A DNA stretch of 64,000 bases from a virus. Location: IMG/VR virus record IMGVR_UViG_3300008735_000003, positions 1-64,000 of that record, one strand, 5' to 3'. Positions within the stretch are counted from its first letter, which is position 1. Every line of letters begins with the position of its first letter. Under the pieces are notes generated by a model. It worked only from the letters and a program-made list of their open reading frames with translations. It had not been told where the DNA came from and did not search any database. Below, in pieces: positions 9,113 to 17,179 of the stretch. Position numbers and translations under genes: made by a program.

Positions 9113-9787
9113 ATGTCTTCGATCAAAAAACATGCAGCTAATTTTTTAAAGAGGGGCGAGGGAGAAGAAGGGCTTATAATCACATTGAAGGAAATAGACG
9201 AGTGTCTATCCCACTTCTGTGGCGATCTTTGGGAAAATCTCGAAGTAGAAGAAATAATTAAACGACTAACCGAAGGCGGAATAAGGTTTGATTCTAGGGA
9301 AAACGACCCGTTTATAAATAAATTAAACTCGTTCTTAACGCTCATTTTTTCTACTTCGTTTTTCGAAGACATAGATATTTTTCAAAAAGTCATTTTAGCA
9401 ATCAACGAAAAATTTGTGGATATGGAAACATTCCAAGAAATTGATTTAACCGATATAATTTATGGGCTAAAAGAAATGAGGGAAGTCATAGATATGTCGA
9501 ATCAAAATCAATTATTTTCCGTAGATATAAAGGCCTACGTTGCCGCCGTGGCGAAAAAAGACGGCCTCATCCTTCTACCGAAGGAATTAGAATTTGCACA
9601 AAAATTTTTAGATAAATTAAATGAAGGCTATACCGGAGACGATGTCCCGTCTAAGAGCGAAATATTAGAACGTATGGAAATTCATATTGATGAATTGAAT
9701 GAAGAAGAAAGTTCCATAGATAGGCAAGTCCTAAAAATAAAAGCATTAGAAATGAAAACAAAGATTAGAGATAAAGTTGTGCATTAA
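9113..9787 (+). CDS. Unknown 224-aa protein upstream of portal
   Basis: Not recognised. It is strongly acidic and predicted entirely helical, with no cysteine motifs or membrane segments. It begins one base after the preceding stop, with GGAG inside that gene, and its stop overlaps the portal start (TAATG), so it is translationally coupled to the portal. A head-assembly or portal-associated role is suggested by position only. Confidence 0.55.
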   Translation: MSSIKKHAANFLKRGEGEEGLIITLKEIDECLSHFCGDLWENLEVEEIIKRLTEGGIRFDSRENDPFINKLNSFLTLIFSTSFFEDIDIFQKVILAINEKFVDMETFQEIDLTDIIYGLKEMREVIDMSNQNQLFSVDIKAYVAAVAKKDGLILLPKELEFAQKFLDKLNEGYTGDDVPSKSEILERMEIHIDELNEEESSIDRQVLKIKALEMKTKIRDKVVH

Positions 9788-12003
9788 TGAGTTTCGCTAC
9801 AAAATCCAGTATATTTTCTGATGCCTTCCTTAGTCAAAAGACTTACTCAGGGGGGTTTACCCCCTCCCCATATGCAGATTTAGCGACATCTCGCGCTCCA
9901 AAAGATCTAAAGCGGATGTTTCCGCTTTTGGAATATTATGCAAAGATGGACGATGTCGTTTCTCCAATAGTTCAAAAGGCTTCGCAGTACCCCATTATGC
10001 CGCTAGAATATTCAGCCATAGAAGAAGATAGAATTCGCAAGGTGGTTAAAGAAATATTCGAAGAGAATCTCGATGTCAGGAATTTTTTGATGGAACAGAA
10101 TATGGACTATAATACATACGGAAATTCGTTCACATCATTAAGTTTCCCATTTAAAAGATGGTTTAAATGTAGGGAATGCAAAACCAAGATGTATGCAGAT
10201 TTTATTTCTTCTTATAGGTTTAAGAATTGGAAATTCTACTTTAAATGCCCGCAATGCGGAGATAAAAAAAGGGATAAAGAATATGGCGATCAGTACGTTC
10301 TTAATAAGAGCGGAGTAAATCTCATAAAATGGAGACCTCATGACATCGATATTATAAGACATCCATATACGGGGAAGAGCCAGTTTTTTTATACCCCATC
10401 TAAGGAGAGAAGAAAAGAACTTTTGACGGGTAATAAATTCCTTCTCGACGGCACCCCCAAAATGATACTCGAAGCGATTAAGAAAAAGAAAAAAATCGTT
10501 TTTAACGATGGGGATATTTTTCACATGAAAAGGCCCGGGGTGTCTTCTCAAAATCAAATGAGCGGATGGGGAATGCCCCTAATATTACCCTGCATCCACC
10601 CTGGGTATTTAAAGAAAGTTTATATGAAAGCCTCGGAGGTCACCGGAGTTATTCGTTCCGCGCCAGCTCACTTCATTTATCCAGAAACAAATACGGGGGC
10701 TGGAGCTCACGGACAAATTTTACAGTCACACGACGTGACATTATTTCAAGAACATATAAGGCAGGAGTTAATTAAGCACAGGTTTGATCCTGGATATGTA
10801 ATGACGTCTCCACATCCAATAGGGCAACAAATGCTTTTCGGAGATGCTAAACAATTTAACTATTACCAGGAAATAAAATATCAGGACGAACAAATTCTTT
10901 CCGCTCTCGGATATCCGAGAGAATTATTACAGGGGGGGTTACAATTTTCAAGCTCTTCTATAGCACTAAGAATATTAGAAACGCAGCTCCTCAAGGTATT
11001 TCATTACAACAATTCGTTTCTTAAATGGCTTTTCCTTAAGGTTAGCGCTAAGTTCTCCTTAGGAGATAACTCCGTGTCTATGCAAAAATTTAAAATGGCA
11101 GATGATATACAAATGCTTCAATTACAACTCCAAGAGTCTCGTGAAGGCGATATGTCTAGAAAACGTATTTGGGAAGGGGCGCTGGATATAGAATGGGACG
11201 AAGAACAAAGAATGATAGGGAAGGAAGATGAAGAAAAATATTCCCGATTAAAGAGGCGCGCCATAGCGGATGCGGAGATACAAGCGGCTGCGCAAGAAAT
11301 AATGATGCGCTCTCAGGCGAAACAAATGGTTAAGAGCGATGTAGATCGAATGAAACAACAAGCCGTAGCCTCTAAACGAGATCCATCTTATGCCAAGAGA
11401 ATGCAAATGGAACAACAAATGGTGCAACAACAAGGAATGATGCAGCAAATGGAAATGATGGCTAAGAATCAGGAAATGAAACAGCAGCAACAAGATCGTC
11501 TTATGGCCGACTCAGACCTAGAAAAAAATATAAACGAAAAAGAAATGGATCGTGAAGCTCGCCGCGAAGAGATGCAAGATAAACATATTGATAGGGAGTT
11601 GGAACGAGAAGACAAGGCTAAAGATAGAGAGGCGGAAAGGCAAGCTAAACTCGAAGATCGAGTGATGGATAAACAGATAAAAATGGATCAACATGATCAA
11701 CAAATGAGGGGGCAGGCTAAGATGATGGGCATCCCCGACGAGCGTGGAGGAATGGGAGAAAACGAAATAGGCGCGGGAATGGAAAATGGAGGGGGAATGG
11801 AAAATGGAGGGGGGATAGCCTCTATCGTTAATATTATAGCGAGCAGGGAAGCATCGCCTTTCGAAGCGTTGAGATATATAGAAGAAAGAAGCCCGCAGCT
11901 TTATGAAGGGGTGGTGCAATATTTTATGCAAAACCAAGCCTCTTTTTCTCAGGATATAATTCAAGAAGTCATGACATACATCGAATCTAGAGGTGGGATG
12001 TAA
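9787..12003 (+). CDS. Portal protein
   Basis: A 738-aa protein with portal-family features: an N-terminal region with MDDVVSPIVQKASQYPI, a central part ending in the clip/stem-like QDEQILSALGYPRELL and SSSSIALRILE segments, and a long Gln/Met/Lys/Glu-rich coiled-coil C terminus (~residues 480-660). A zinc ribbon is inserted at Cys128/131 and Cys154/157. The portal forms the dodecameric ring at one capsid vertex, through which terminase pumps DNA and to which the tail attaches. An 18-base tandem repeat (~11777-11812) encodes GMENGG-type repeats near the C terminus. The start overlaps the upstream stop (TAATG). Confidence 0.88.
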   Translation: MSFATKSSIFSDAFLSQKTYSGGFTPSPYADLATSRAPKDLKRMFPLLEYYAKMDDVVSPIVQKASQYPIMPLEYSAIEEDRIRKVVKEIFEENLDVRNFLMEQNMDYNTYGNSFTSLSFPFKRWFKCRECKTKMYADFISSYRFKNWKFYFKCPQCGDKKRDKEYGDQYVLNKSGVNLIKWRPHDIDIIRHPYTGKSQFFYTPSKERRKELLTGNKFLLDGTPKMILEAIKKKKKIVFNDGDIFHMKRPGVSSQNQMSGWGMPLILPCIHPGYLKKVYMKASEVTGVIRSAPAHFIYPETNTGAGAHGQILQSHDVTLFQEHIRQELIKHRFDPGYVMTSPHPIGQQMLFGDAKQFNYYQEIKYQDEQILSALGYPRELLQGGLQFSSSSIALRILETQLLKVFHYNNSFLKWLFLKVSAKFSLGDNSVSMQKFKMADDIQMLQLQLQESREGDMSRKRIWEGALDIEWDEEQRMIGKEDEEKYSRLKRRAIADAEIQAAAQEIMMRSQAKQMVKSDVDRMKQQAVASKRDPSYAKRMQMEQQMVQQQGMMQQMEMMAKNQEMKQQQQDRLMADSDLEKNINEKEMDREARREEMQDKHIDRELEREDKAKDREAERQAKLEDRVMDKQIKMDQHDQQMRGQAKMMGIPDERGGMGENEIGAGMENGGGMENGGGIASIVNIIASREASPFEALRYIEERSPQLYEGVVQYFMQNQASFSQDIIQEVMTYIESRGGM

Positions 12004-12413
12004 TGGCAAGTTCTGGGAAATATGGGAATTTTTCAATAAGGCAAATGGGGCCGTCGCTACCTGGGCTGGACGAACATAGCTCCAGACTTCCAAAGAATGG
12101 CGCCTATAAGAGTAGAATATTTAATTTATGTAGTCCGGATGAAAATAAAGAATTCGAACTTTTAATGACAGATATAGCCAAATGCCCGAAAAAATATTCT
12201 TATATAGAAGTGGATAAATTTAACTATGAACACTTCACCTATAGAGCGGTTTCCTTTTTCGAATTAAACGGTACGGTAGAAAAGGAGGAAAAAAAATCCT
12301 CCGTTTCTTTTGCCGATGTTATCTCTCCTTTTTTAGACGAAGAAAAGAAAGAGGAAAAAAAGAAGGAAAAGAAGGCAGTCCCTAAGAAGAAAAAGGTGAA
12401 GAAAAATGGATAG
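12003..12413 (+). CDS. Unknown 136-aa protein with Lys-rich tail
   Basis: The start overlaps the portal stop. The first ~90 residues are a small mixed domain (HFTYRAVSFFELNG at the end). The last ~35 residues are almost wholly Lys and Glu, then Lys only, a probable disordered nucleic-acid- or protein-binding tail. The stop overlaps the next gene start. Position suggests a portal or head accessory protein; there is no family match I can name. Confidence 0.5.
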   Translation: MASSGKYGNFSIRQMGPSLPGLDEHSSRLPKNGAYKSRIFNLCSPDENKEFELLMTDIAKCPKKYSYIEVDKFNYEHFTYRAVSFFELNGTVEKEEKKSSVSFADVISPFLDEEKKEEKKKEKKAVPKKKKVKKNG

Positions 12414-13074
12414 CATAGATAATGTAAACGTTCATCTCACCCCGATCACAAATACAGTCGATAATATTTATGGAGCATTCATTTATATAAACCATAATGA
12501 GGCGTCGGCATCATACGATGTGTATAAAAAAACGAGCTTAGACTCCGATTTTATCCTTCTAGATAACATCGTTTTGCACGATTATTTCTTCCCGCTACCA
12601 AAAAATATAACTACAGTTCAATTTAAAGTGGTTGGAAAGAAGAGCGGGGAATCTAATGTTACATTCTCTACGGAGATACTTAATATTCCGACTACCGAAT
12701 TTTTCGTTACGATCACGGGATACCTAACCTCTATGGAGGGAACAAAACTTACTAATACCCTCGTCTACTATGAGCTCATGCCACACTACGTTGAATTTGA
12801 AGTGAATGGAATGGTAATAAATAAATCCATTGAGGGAGTAGCGGTGAGCGATGGAAATGGAAAATTCGAAGTCACACTCCCGGCGAATAGGGGGGCAGAT
12901 GGATCTAAAGTCATAAATATGGGGAACACTTATTATGAATTTACATTCTCCAATTCATCCATTAAGAGGGAGATAAATATTGATGATGGATTGGCGCAAT
13001 CATTTTCAGATTTAAGGGTGCCCGAGCGAATGAGAAGAAGACGAGATAACTTCCTAGATATGTTGAGGGTTTAA
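12406..13074 (+). CDS. Beta-sandwich structural protein (FN3-like)
   Basis: A 222-aa protein that is mostly beta-strand. The first ~95 residues resemble a fibronectin-III/Ig-like fold (YINHNEASASYDVYKKTSLDS type). The second half (VSDGNGKFEVTLPANRG) resembles a carboxypeptidase-regulatory-like beta sandwich. The Arg-rich helix at the C terminus (RMRRRRDNFLDML) may dock it to a partner. It overlaps the end of the preceding gene. Such proteins commonly decorate virions. Confidence 0.55.
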   Translation: MDSIDNVNVHLTPITNTVDNIYGAFIYINHNEASASYDVYKKTSLDSDFILLDNIVLHDYFFPLPKNITTVQFKVVGKKSGESNVTFSTEILNIPTTEFFVTITGYLTSMEGTKLTNTLVYYELMPHYVEFEVNGMVINKSIEGVAVSDGNGKFEVTLPANRGADGSKVINMGNTYYEFTFSNSSIKREINIDDGLAQSFSDLRVPERMRRRRDNFLDMLRV

Positions 13075-13434
13075 GTGGGAGCTATAGTTACCGGTAAAAC
13101 TAAGTTTACAGTTTCTGGAAGGCATACTTGCGGGGACGATTGGATTCCCTTTACAAAAACAGAAAGCCTAGATAAGGAACTCGAAGAGATGTTAACTATT
13201 GAAGACGAAAAAACTGCCGTGGTCGGGTCATATTGGAAGGGGCCGTTGAGTTGCGGGGTTAGTTTAAAAGTTGAAATGGAATCCGCAAAATATGATCATG
13301 AAGTTAATGGTAAAAAAATATCTACCGAAGATGATGGAAACGATCAAATGAAGTTTACATTTTATGGCGGACAAGGCGTGGCTAAATTCGAAAGATGGTC
13401 AGAAGGGAATAAACTCTTCGATATCGATGCCTAA
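13075..13434 (+). CDS. Unknown 119-aa virion-like protein (GTG start)
   Basis: It starts with GTG directly after the preceding stop. A small beta-rich protein (FTVSGRHTCGDDWIPF, SYWKGPLSCGVSLKVEME, MKFTFYGGQGVAKFERW) with two cysteines and no recognised family. Its stop overlaps by four bases the end of the convergent minus-strand gene, marking the boundary of the reversed island. Confidence 0.5.
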   Translation: MGAIVTGKTKFTVSGRHTCGDDWIPFTKTESLDKELEEMLTIEDEKTAVVGSYWKGPLSCGVSLKVEMESAKYDHEVNGKKISTEDDGNDQMKFTFYGGQGVAKFERWSEGNKLFDIDA

Positions 13435-15182
13435 CTAATATCTAAATTTTTAATGTCGAAAGGGTCGGAATTCGGCGAAATAACATCGTCTCCTGAATCT
13501 CTATCCCTCACTCTAATCAACGCCGAAGTATAATCGTTCGGCAATAAAGCTAATGAGTTCCAATTTATTCCCCTGCGCGTCCCCGGCGAAACGGCTTTTA
13601 AATGAGGAGTTCTCGTAACGTTGGCATCTTCGCTCCAAGAAGTGCCCCCATCAAGAGAGTATTCCAAATATATTTCATGGTTGGCATTGGATAGGCACAA
13701 TAGATCGTATTTAATCGAGATGACCCCACTATTTCCTGTAACTGCCGGTTTAGAAATCGATGGCATGTTAGATATATTGAAAGAATTCGAGGCTGGGGAA
13801 TAGACGGCACTCCCCCCATTTTCGTCTTGTATCCTAACCATAACCCCAACTAAGTTCCCATGGGTCAGCGTAGAAGTGTCCCAATTCACAAGGTTATCGT
13901 TTCCGTTAAAAACGTTCGTTATATCTGGGGTAGAAGTTATATTCGTCGTCTCATTCCAAGAGGCGCCCCCATCCAGGGTATACGCTAGCACCATTTTATG
14001 CGAGTACCCAGATGTATCTGCAAGATCATATTTCACCTCGACTATCCCGGCATTTCCGGTAACAGTCGGTTTGGTTATAATCGGAATCGGCTCATCCCCA
14101 TGTATGTCTAAGAATGTCGTTATACTTCTCAGCTCCTGCGCCCTAATCCTTAGCTCCTCTATATATCTTGGTTCATTTATAAAAACTGAGAATGTCCCCC
14201 CAGACCCAGAAGCTCTTTTTCGAAATAAGAAGTAAAAATTGTCTAGAAAGTAGTCCATTCCGGATTTGATACTAGACAACCCACTATCTAAATCTATTTT
14301 CCACTGAACATGATTGAGAGGAACCCCGGCAGAGCTCATCCCGTCTATATGTGCCTTCAGACTAATTAACGCGGCTTGATAGGAGGTGTATTCATCTTCT
14401 GGAATTAATGATATCAACGTCCCTATATTGGAAGAAATAGAATCTCGGATTGAATCGAAGTTAGTCAATAGTTCGGCGGAGAGTGTAGCCTCGTTTTGAT
14501 CTCCAATGATGAGCGGATATGAACCGAGTATTTTTCCGAGTAAGTTAAATAATTGCGGTGGAGAAGTTTCCCATACATTAACCGTTAAAATTAGCTTTAA
14601 AATATATTGATCTGAATATGCCGGCACATATCTATTTTCAAATATGGCGCCCCTTACGGGGAGACTAGAAAAGTTTTGAATATATGCCGGATCGCCTGGG
14701 CGTTTATATTGTGACGGATGAAAATCGATATTAAAGTTAGCATTCGTTTTTCCAGAGAACTCGCTCTTTAGCGCTTCGATATAAGATATAACGTTTGTGT
14801 CACTTAAAAAGGTTGTGTCTATTAGTGGAAGCTCTGGTGGAACAAAAAAATTCGGGGTAAACCCGGTAGATGGAGAAACTATCCCGGAATTATGCAGATC
14901 CACTTCATATGGCGTATCGTAGGCCTCCGTCAATATTGACCAATAAAGGAGCAGTATTCCATTGGGTCCTAGAAAATAATTCCAAGCATCGGTGTAAAAT
15001 TTATCCTTCTCAATTTTTATTAGGAGGTCGGCCTCCATATCGGAGACGGTTTGATCTAGCTTATCAGCCTCCCTCCCCATCTCCGTCTTACCCGTAAGAT
15101 ATTCCCTCTCCCCATCATTATTGAATCGAATTAGGCTAGTTTCTAATCTAGTTCTAGACGTGGACGAAAAATTTATCGGCAT
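13431..15182 (-). CDS. Protein with two tandem Ig-like 'SLDGGTSW' repeats
   Basis: A 583-aa minus-strand protein. The N-terminal ~370 residues are mainly helical and unrecognised. The C-terminal ~210 residues are two tandem beta-sandwich repeats, each opening with KP-[TA]-VTGN-[AS]-G and carrying YTLDGGASW or YSLDGGTSW and a TP motif, as in bacterial Ig-like surface domains. It starts directly before the HU-like gene stop and is the last gene of the reversed unit. Possible roles: head fibre, decoration or cell-surface interaction. The repeat call is firm, the role is not. Confidence 0.65.
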   Translation of the reverse strand: MPINFSSTSRTRLETSLIRFNNDGEREYLTGKTEMGREADKLDQTVSDMEADLLIKIEKDKFYTDAWNYFLGPNGILLLYWSILTEAYDTPYEVDLHNSGIVSPSTGFTPNFFVPPELPLIDTTFLSDTNVISYIEALKSEFSGKTNANFNIDFHPSQYKRPGDPAYIQNFSSLPVRGAIFENRYVPAYSDQYILKLILTVNVWETSPPQLFNLLGKILGSYPLIIGDQNEATLSAELLTNFDSIRDSISSNIGTLISLIPEDEYTSYQAALISLKAHIDGMSSAGVPLNHVQWKIDLDSGLSSIKSGMDYFLDNFYFLFRKRASGSGGTFSVFINEPRYIEELRIRAQELRSITTFLDIHGDEPIPIITKPTVTGNAGIVEVKYDLADTSGYSHKMVLAYTLDGGASWNETTNITSTPDITNVFNGNDNLVNWDTSTLTHGNLVGVMVRIQDENGGSAVYSPASNSFNISNMPSISKPAVTGNSGVISIKYDLLCLSNANHEIYLEYSLDGGTSWSEDANVTRTPHLKAVSPGTRRGINWNSLALLPNDYTSALIRVRDRDSGDDVISPNSDPFDIKNLDIS

Positions 15183-15461
15183 TTAAATCAAGGCTTTTTT
15201 TATCGTTTTAGACCATACAATCTTCAATGCCTTTCTAGGAGCCACCTCCATAGTCTTTCCGTTTAAAGTCTTCGTAGTTCCAGCTCTTTCGTATATGTGT
15301 ATCGTCCCAATCCCGGGGAGCCTAAATTTTCCTTCTTCCTTGAGTTGATTTATTACGAGGTTTACGAGGCAATCATAAAAAGCGTCTAAGACGCGTCTAG
15401 GAATCATTTGTATCTCCGCCATACTCTGCTTAAACGTCTTAAATTTATCTACTCTACTCAT
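15183..15461 (-). CDS. HU/IHF-like DNA-binding protein
   Basis: A 92-aa protein. Two N-terminal helices lead into the HU beta-arm region: GKFRLPGIGT, then a basic arm (YERAGTTKTLNGKTMEV) and a C-terminal helix (WSKTIKKAL). Length and order match HU, which bends and compacts DNA as a dimer. I choose the ATG at 15461, which overlaps the preceding stop (ATGAGTAG); a start at 15503 would need a long extension inside the neighbour. Phage HU proteins can shape replication or packaging complexes, or condense DNA. It is unusual to find it on the opposite strand between head genes. Confidence 0.8.
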   Translation of the reverse strand: MSRVDKFKTFKQSMAEIQMIPRRVLDAFYDCLVNLVINQLKEEGKFRLPGIGTIHIYERAGTTKTLNGKTMEVAPRKALKIVWSKTIKKALI

Positions 15462-15726
15462 TATCGACTCCGTAGGCCGATTTAAGTGCGAGCATATTCT
15501 CAATTTTAATGTCTACAGAACGACAATGTGGGCACATAAACAACCCAAACGTTATGCCCGGATCGTTTCCTCTTACTTTTCCCGCAACCTCTAATGTTGC
15601 TTCGAATTTATCCATCTTTCTCCCAAGACCACATTCTTGGCAAATTACAGATTGGACAAAAAAACCTTTTTCAGCTTCGGTGTATTGCGGAGCCAACGTA
15701 TGGTCCGATGTTTCTTCTTTAGACAT
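15454..15726 (-). CDS. 90-aa zinc-ribbon protein
   Basis: First gene of the minus-strand unit, with an AAGGAG ribosome binding site before its ATG. Cys29/Cys32 (CQEC) and Cys65/Cys68 (CPHC) form a two-knuckle zinc ribbon with a ~32-residue insert. It overlaps the HU-like gene by 8 bases, so the two are coupled and may work together on DNA or on transcription. No specific family is recognised. Confidence 0.65.
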   Translation of the reverse strand: MSKEETSDHTLAPQYTEAEKGFFVQSVICQECGLGRKMDKFEATLEVAGKVRGNDPGITFGLFMCPHCRSVDIKIENMLALKSAYGVDNE

Positions 15727-15743
15727 GAAATCTCCTTTTCTTT

Positions 15744-15778
15744 GTTGTTACTGATATACTAGATGTATCCATAATAAC
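15744..15778. promoter_or_regulatory. Divergent promoter region with dyad around extended -10
   Basis: Between the divergent genes lies TGATATACT (15752-15760, plus strand), identical to the site at 6394. It sits inside a dyad: GTTGTTA (15744-15750) with TAATAAC (15772-15778), and GATA (15753-15756) with TATC (15766-15769). Reading the minus strand, TTGTGT followed 17-18 bases later by TATATC is a possible opposite promoter. The symmetry suggests an operator, but the binding protein is unknown. Confidence 0.5.
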
Positions 15779-15795
15779 ACAAGAGGGAGTTTTTT

Positions 15796-17169
15796 ATGAC
15801 CTATACGCAAAAATTACATCCATTGGGTGCGGAAAAAATAAGAGAGAACTTTAAATTCTTTTCTAATGAAATCTGCCTAGCCATCATAGATGTAGTAGAT
15901 GTGGAATCCTCAACCTTTGAAGCAGAAATATTCGATCCGCCAAAAGGAAGGCCCGTAATAGTTCCCTATGCCCATACCGGATGGTCATATGTGGGGGGTT
16001 CTGGAATCATATATATACCTCAGGTCGGAGATATCGCGATACTAGCCAGCATAGGGAAAGATTATTACCCTCTTGGATATACATCGATTCCCATATTGGG
16101 CGGCGATGAGAAGGGTAAAGAGAAGGAAAGCGGTAAAGATACGAACTATCTTAAAACGGCGACATATCAAAAGGGAGAAGGGGGCAAACCGAAAAAGCCG
16201 AATAGGTCTTGTGGAATGCTTAGACTCCCGCAGGGCGCGGCCGCGTTATTAGGTCCAAAGGGAACATCGGCCGTTATAACGAATGGAAGGCATGTTGAAA
16301 TGAGGTCTTCTGAAGAATGCTCGATAGAACTTAAGGGAGACTCCGCGATCGCGGGATCTACGCCTATCATGTCATTTTTTTCCTTAGATGCAAAATTCGA
16401 TTATTCCTCGTGTCTATTTGAATTCGAGCGGTTAACGGACCGCGGATCTGAAAAGGGGAACAAGGGGGCAAAAAAGAATCGTGGTTTTTCAGCTAAATTA
16501 CAAAAAAAAGCTTTGGAAAAAATAAAGGGGAAAACTGGAACAGATGGAGGGGGCGGAGATTCAACTGCGTCTACGAATACACTCAACACCCAATTATTTT
16601 TCAAGACTACCGGTAGGAAAGAGGATAAGTATTATCAGATAACAACCGGTCATCATTTAGATAATAAAGAACATATAAGAGAAGAGGCACTAAAAAAACC
16701 AGATGAAAAGAATTCTGACACAACGAATGTGGACCCCTCCAATGATGTTGGAAATAAGGGATTTAGCATGGACGGAGCCATCCCGAAGGGGGGAAGTAGC
16801 GCGCTTTCTCCAAAAAACACCAAACCAACATCTAAGGGGAGAAACCATAATTCGCTTTGGAAACGCGTCCTTAAAGACGACGGAGAAATAATAGAAGCGT
16901 CTGAAGAAAATATGGAATATCAAACTCAAAAGGACTTTAAGATATTTGCAAAGGAAACATTGGCGTTTCTCTCCGAGAAAGAAACGCTTGTTTATGGAAA
17001 AGAAGATGTAAGCGTGCTGGGCGAGAAAAACATCACAGTAAATAGTCAAGATAAGATCTTATTAACAAACCAAAACGTTCAAATGGAATTTGGTGATAAA
17101 ATAAAGGTAGATAAAGCTTCTAATAGCGAACAAAAGAAGCTCCCGAAGAAAACAGATGGAATACTTTAA
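15796..17169 (+). CDS. Baseplate spike-like protein with OB fold
   Basis: A 457-aa protein. Residues ~20-100 resemble the OB domain of gpV/gp5-type central spikes (VPYAHTGWSYVGGSG, YIPQVGDIAILASIGKDYYPLG). The middle is a Lys/Gly-rich linker. The C-terminal ~75 residues show short beta repeats (KDFKIFAKETL, KETLVYGKEDVSV, KNITVNSQDKI) like the intertwined beta-helix needle of spikes. The central spike sits on the baseplate hub and pierces the outer envelope. It has its own promoter, a GAGGGAG site before the ATG, and lies ~24 kb upstream of the other baseplate genes, which is unusual. Confidence 0.68.
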   Translation: MTYTQKLHPLGAEKIRENFKFFSNEICLAIIDVVDVESSTFEAEIFDPPKGRPVIVPYAHTGWSYVGGSGIIYIPQVGDIAILASIGKDYYPLGYTSIPILGGDEKGKEKESGKDTNYLKTATYQKGEGGKPKKPNRSCGMLRLPQGAAALLGPKGTSAVITNGRHVEMRSSEECSIELKGDSAIAGSTPIMSFFSLDAKFDYSSCLFEFERLTDRGSEKGNKGAKKNRGFSAKLQKKALEKIKGKTGTDGGGGDSTASTNTLNTQLFFKTTGRKEDKYYQITTGHHLDNKEHIREEALKKPDEKNSDTTNVDPSNDVGNKGFSMDGAIPKGGSSALSPKNTKPTSKGRNHNSLWKRVLKDDGEIIEASEENMEYQTQKDFKIFAKETLAFLSEKETLVYGKEDVSVLGEKNITVNSQDKILLTNQNVQMEFGDKIKVDKASNSEQKKLPKKTDGIL

Positions 17170-17179
17170 AGGGAAAAAA

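Noticed and set aside
11518-12093. Long minus-strand frame opposite the portal C terminus (191 codons)
   Set aside because: A mirror of the Gln/Met/Lys/Glu-rich portal coiled coil; composition is His/Leu/Phe-rich with no ribosome binding site, as in other antisense shadows in this window.
17156-17179. ATG at 17156 as start of the large virion-like protein
   Set aside because: It lies inside the spike gene without a ribosome binding site; the ATG at 17180 follows AAAGGGA.
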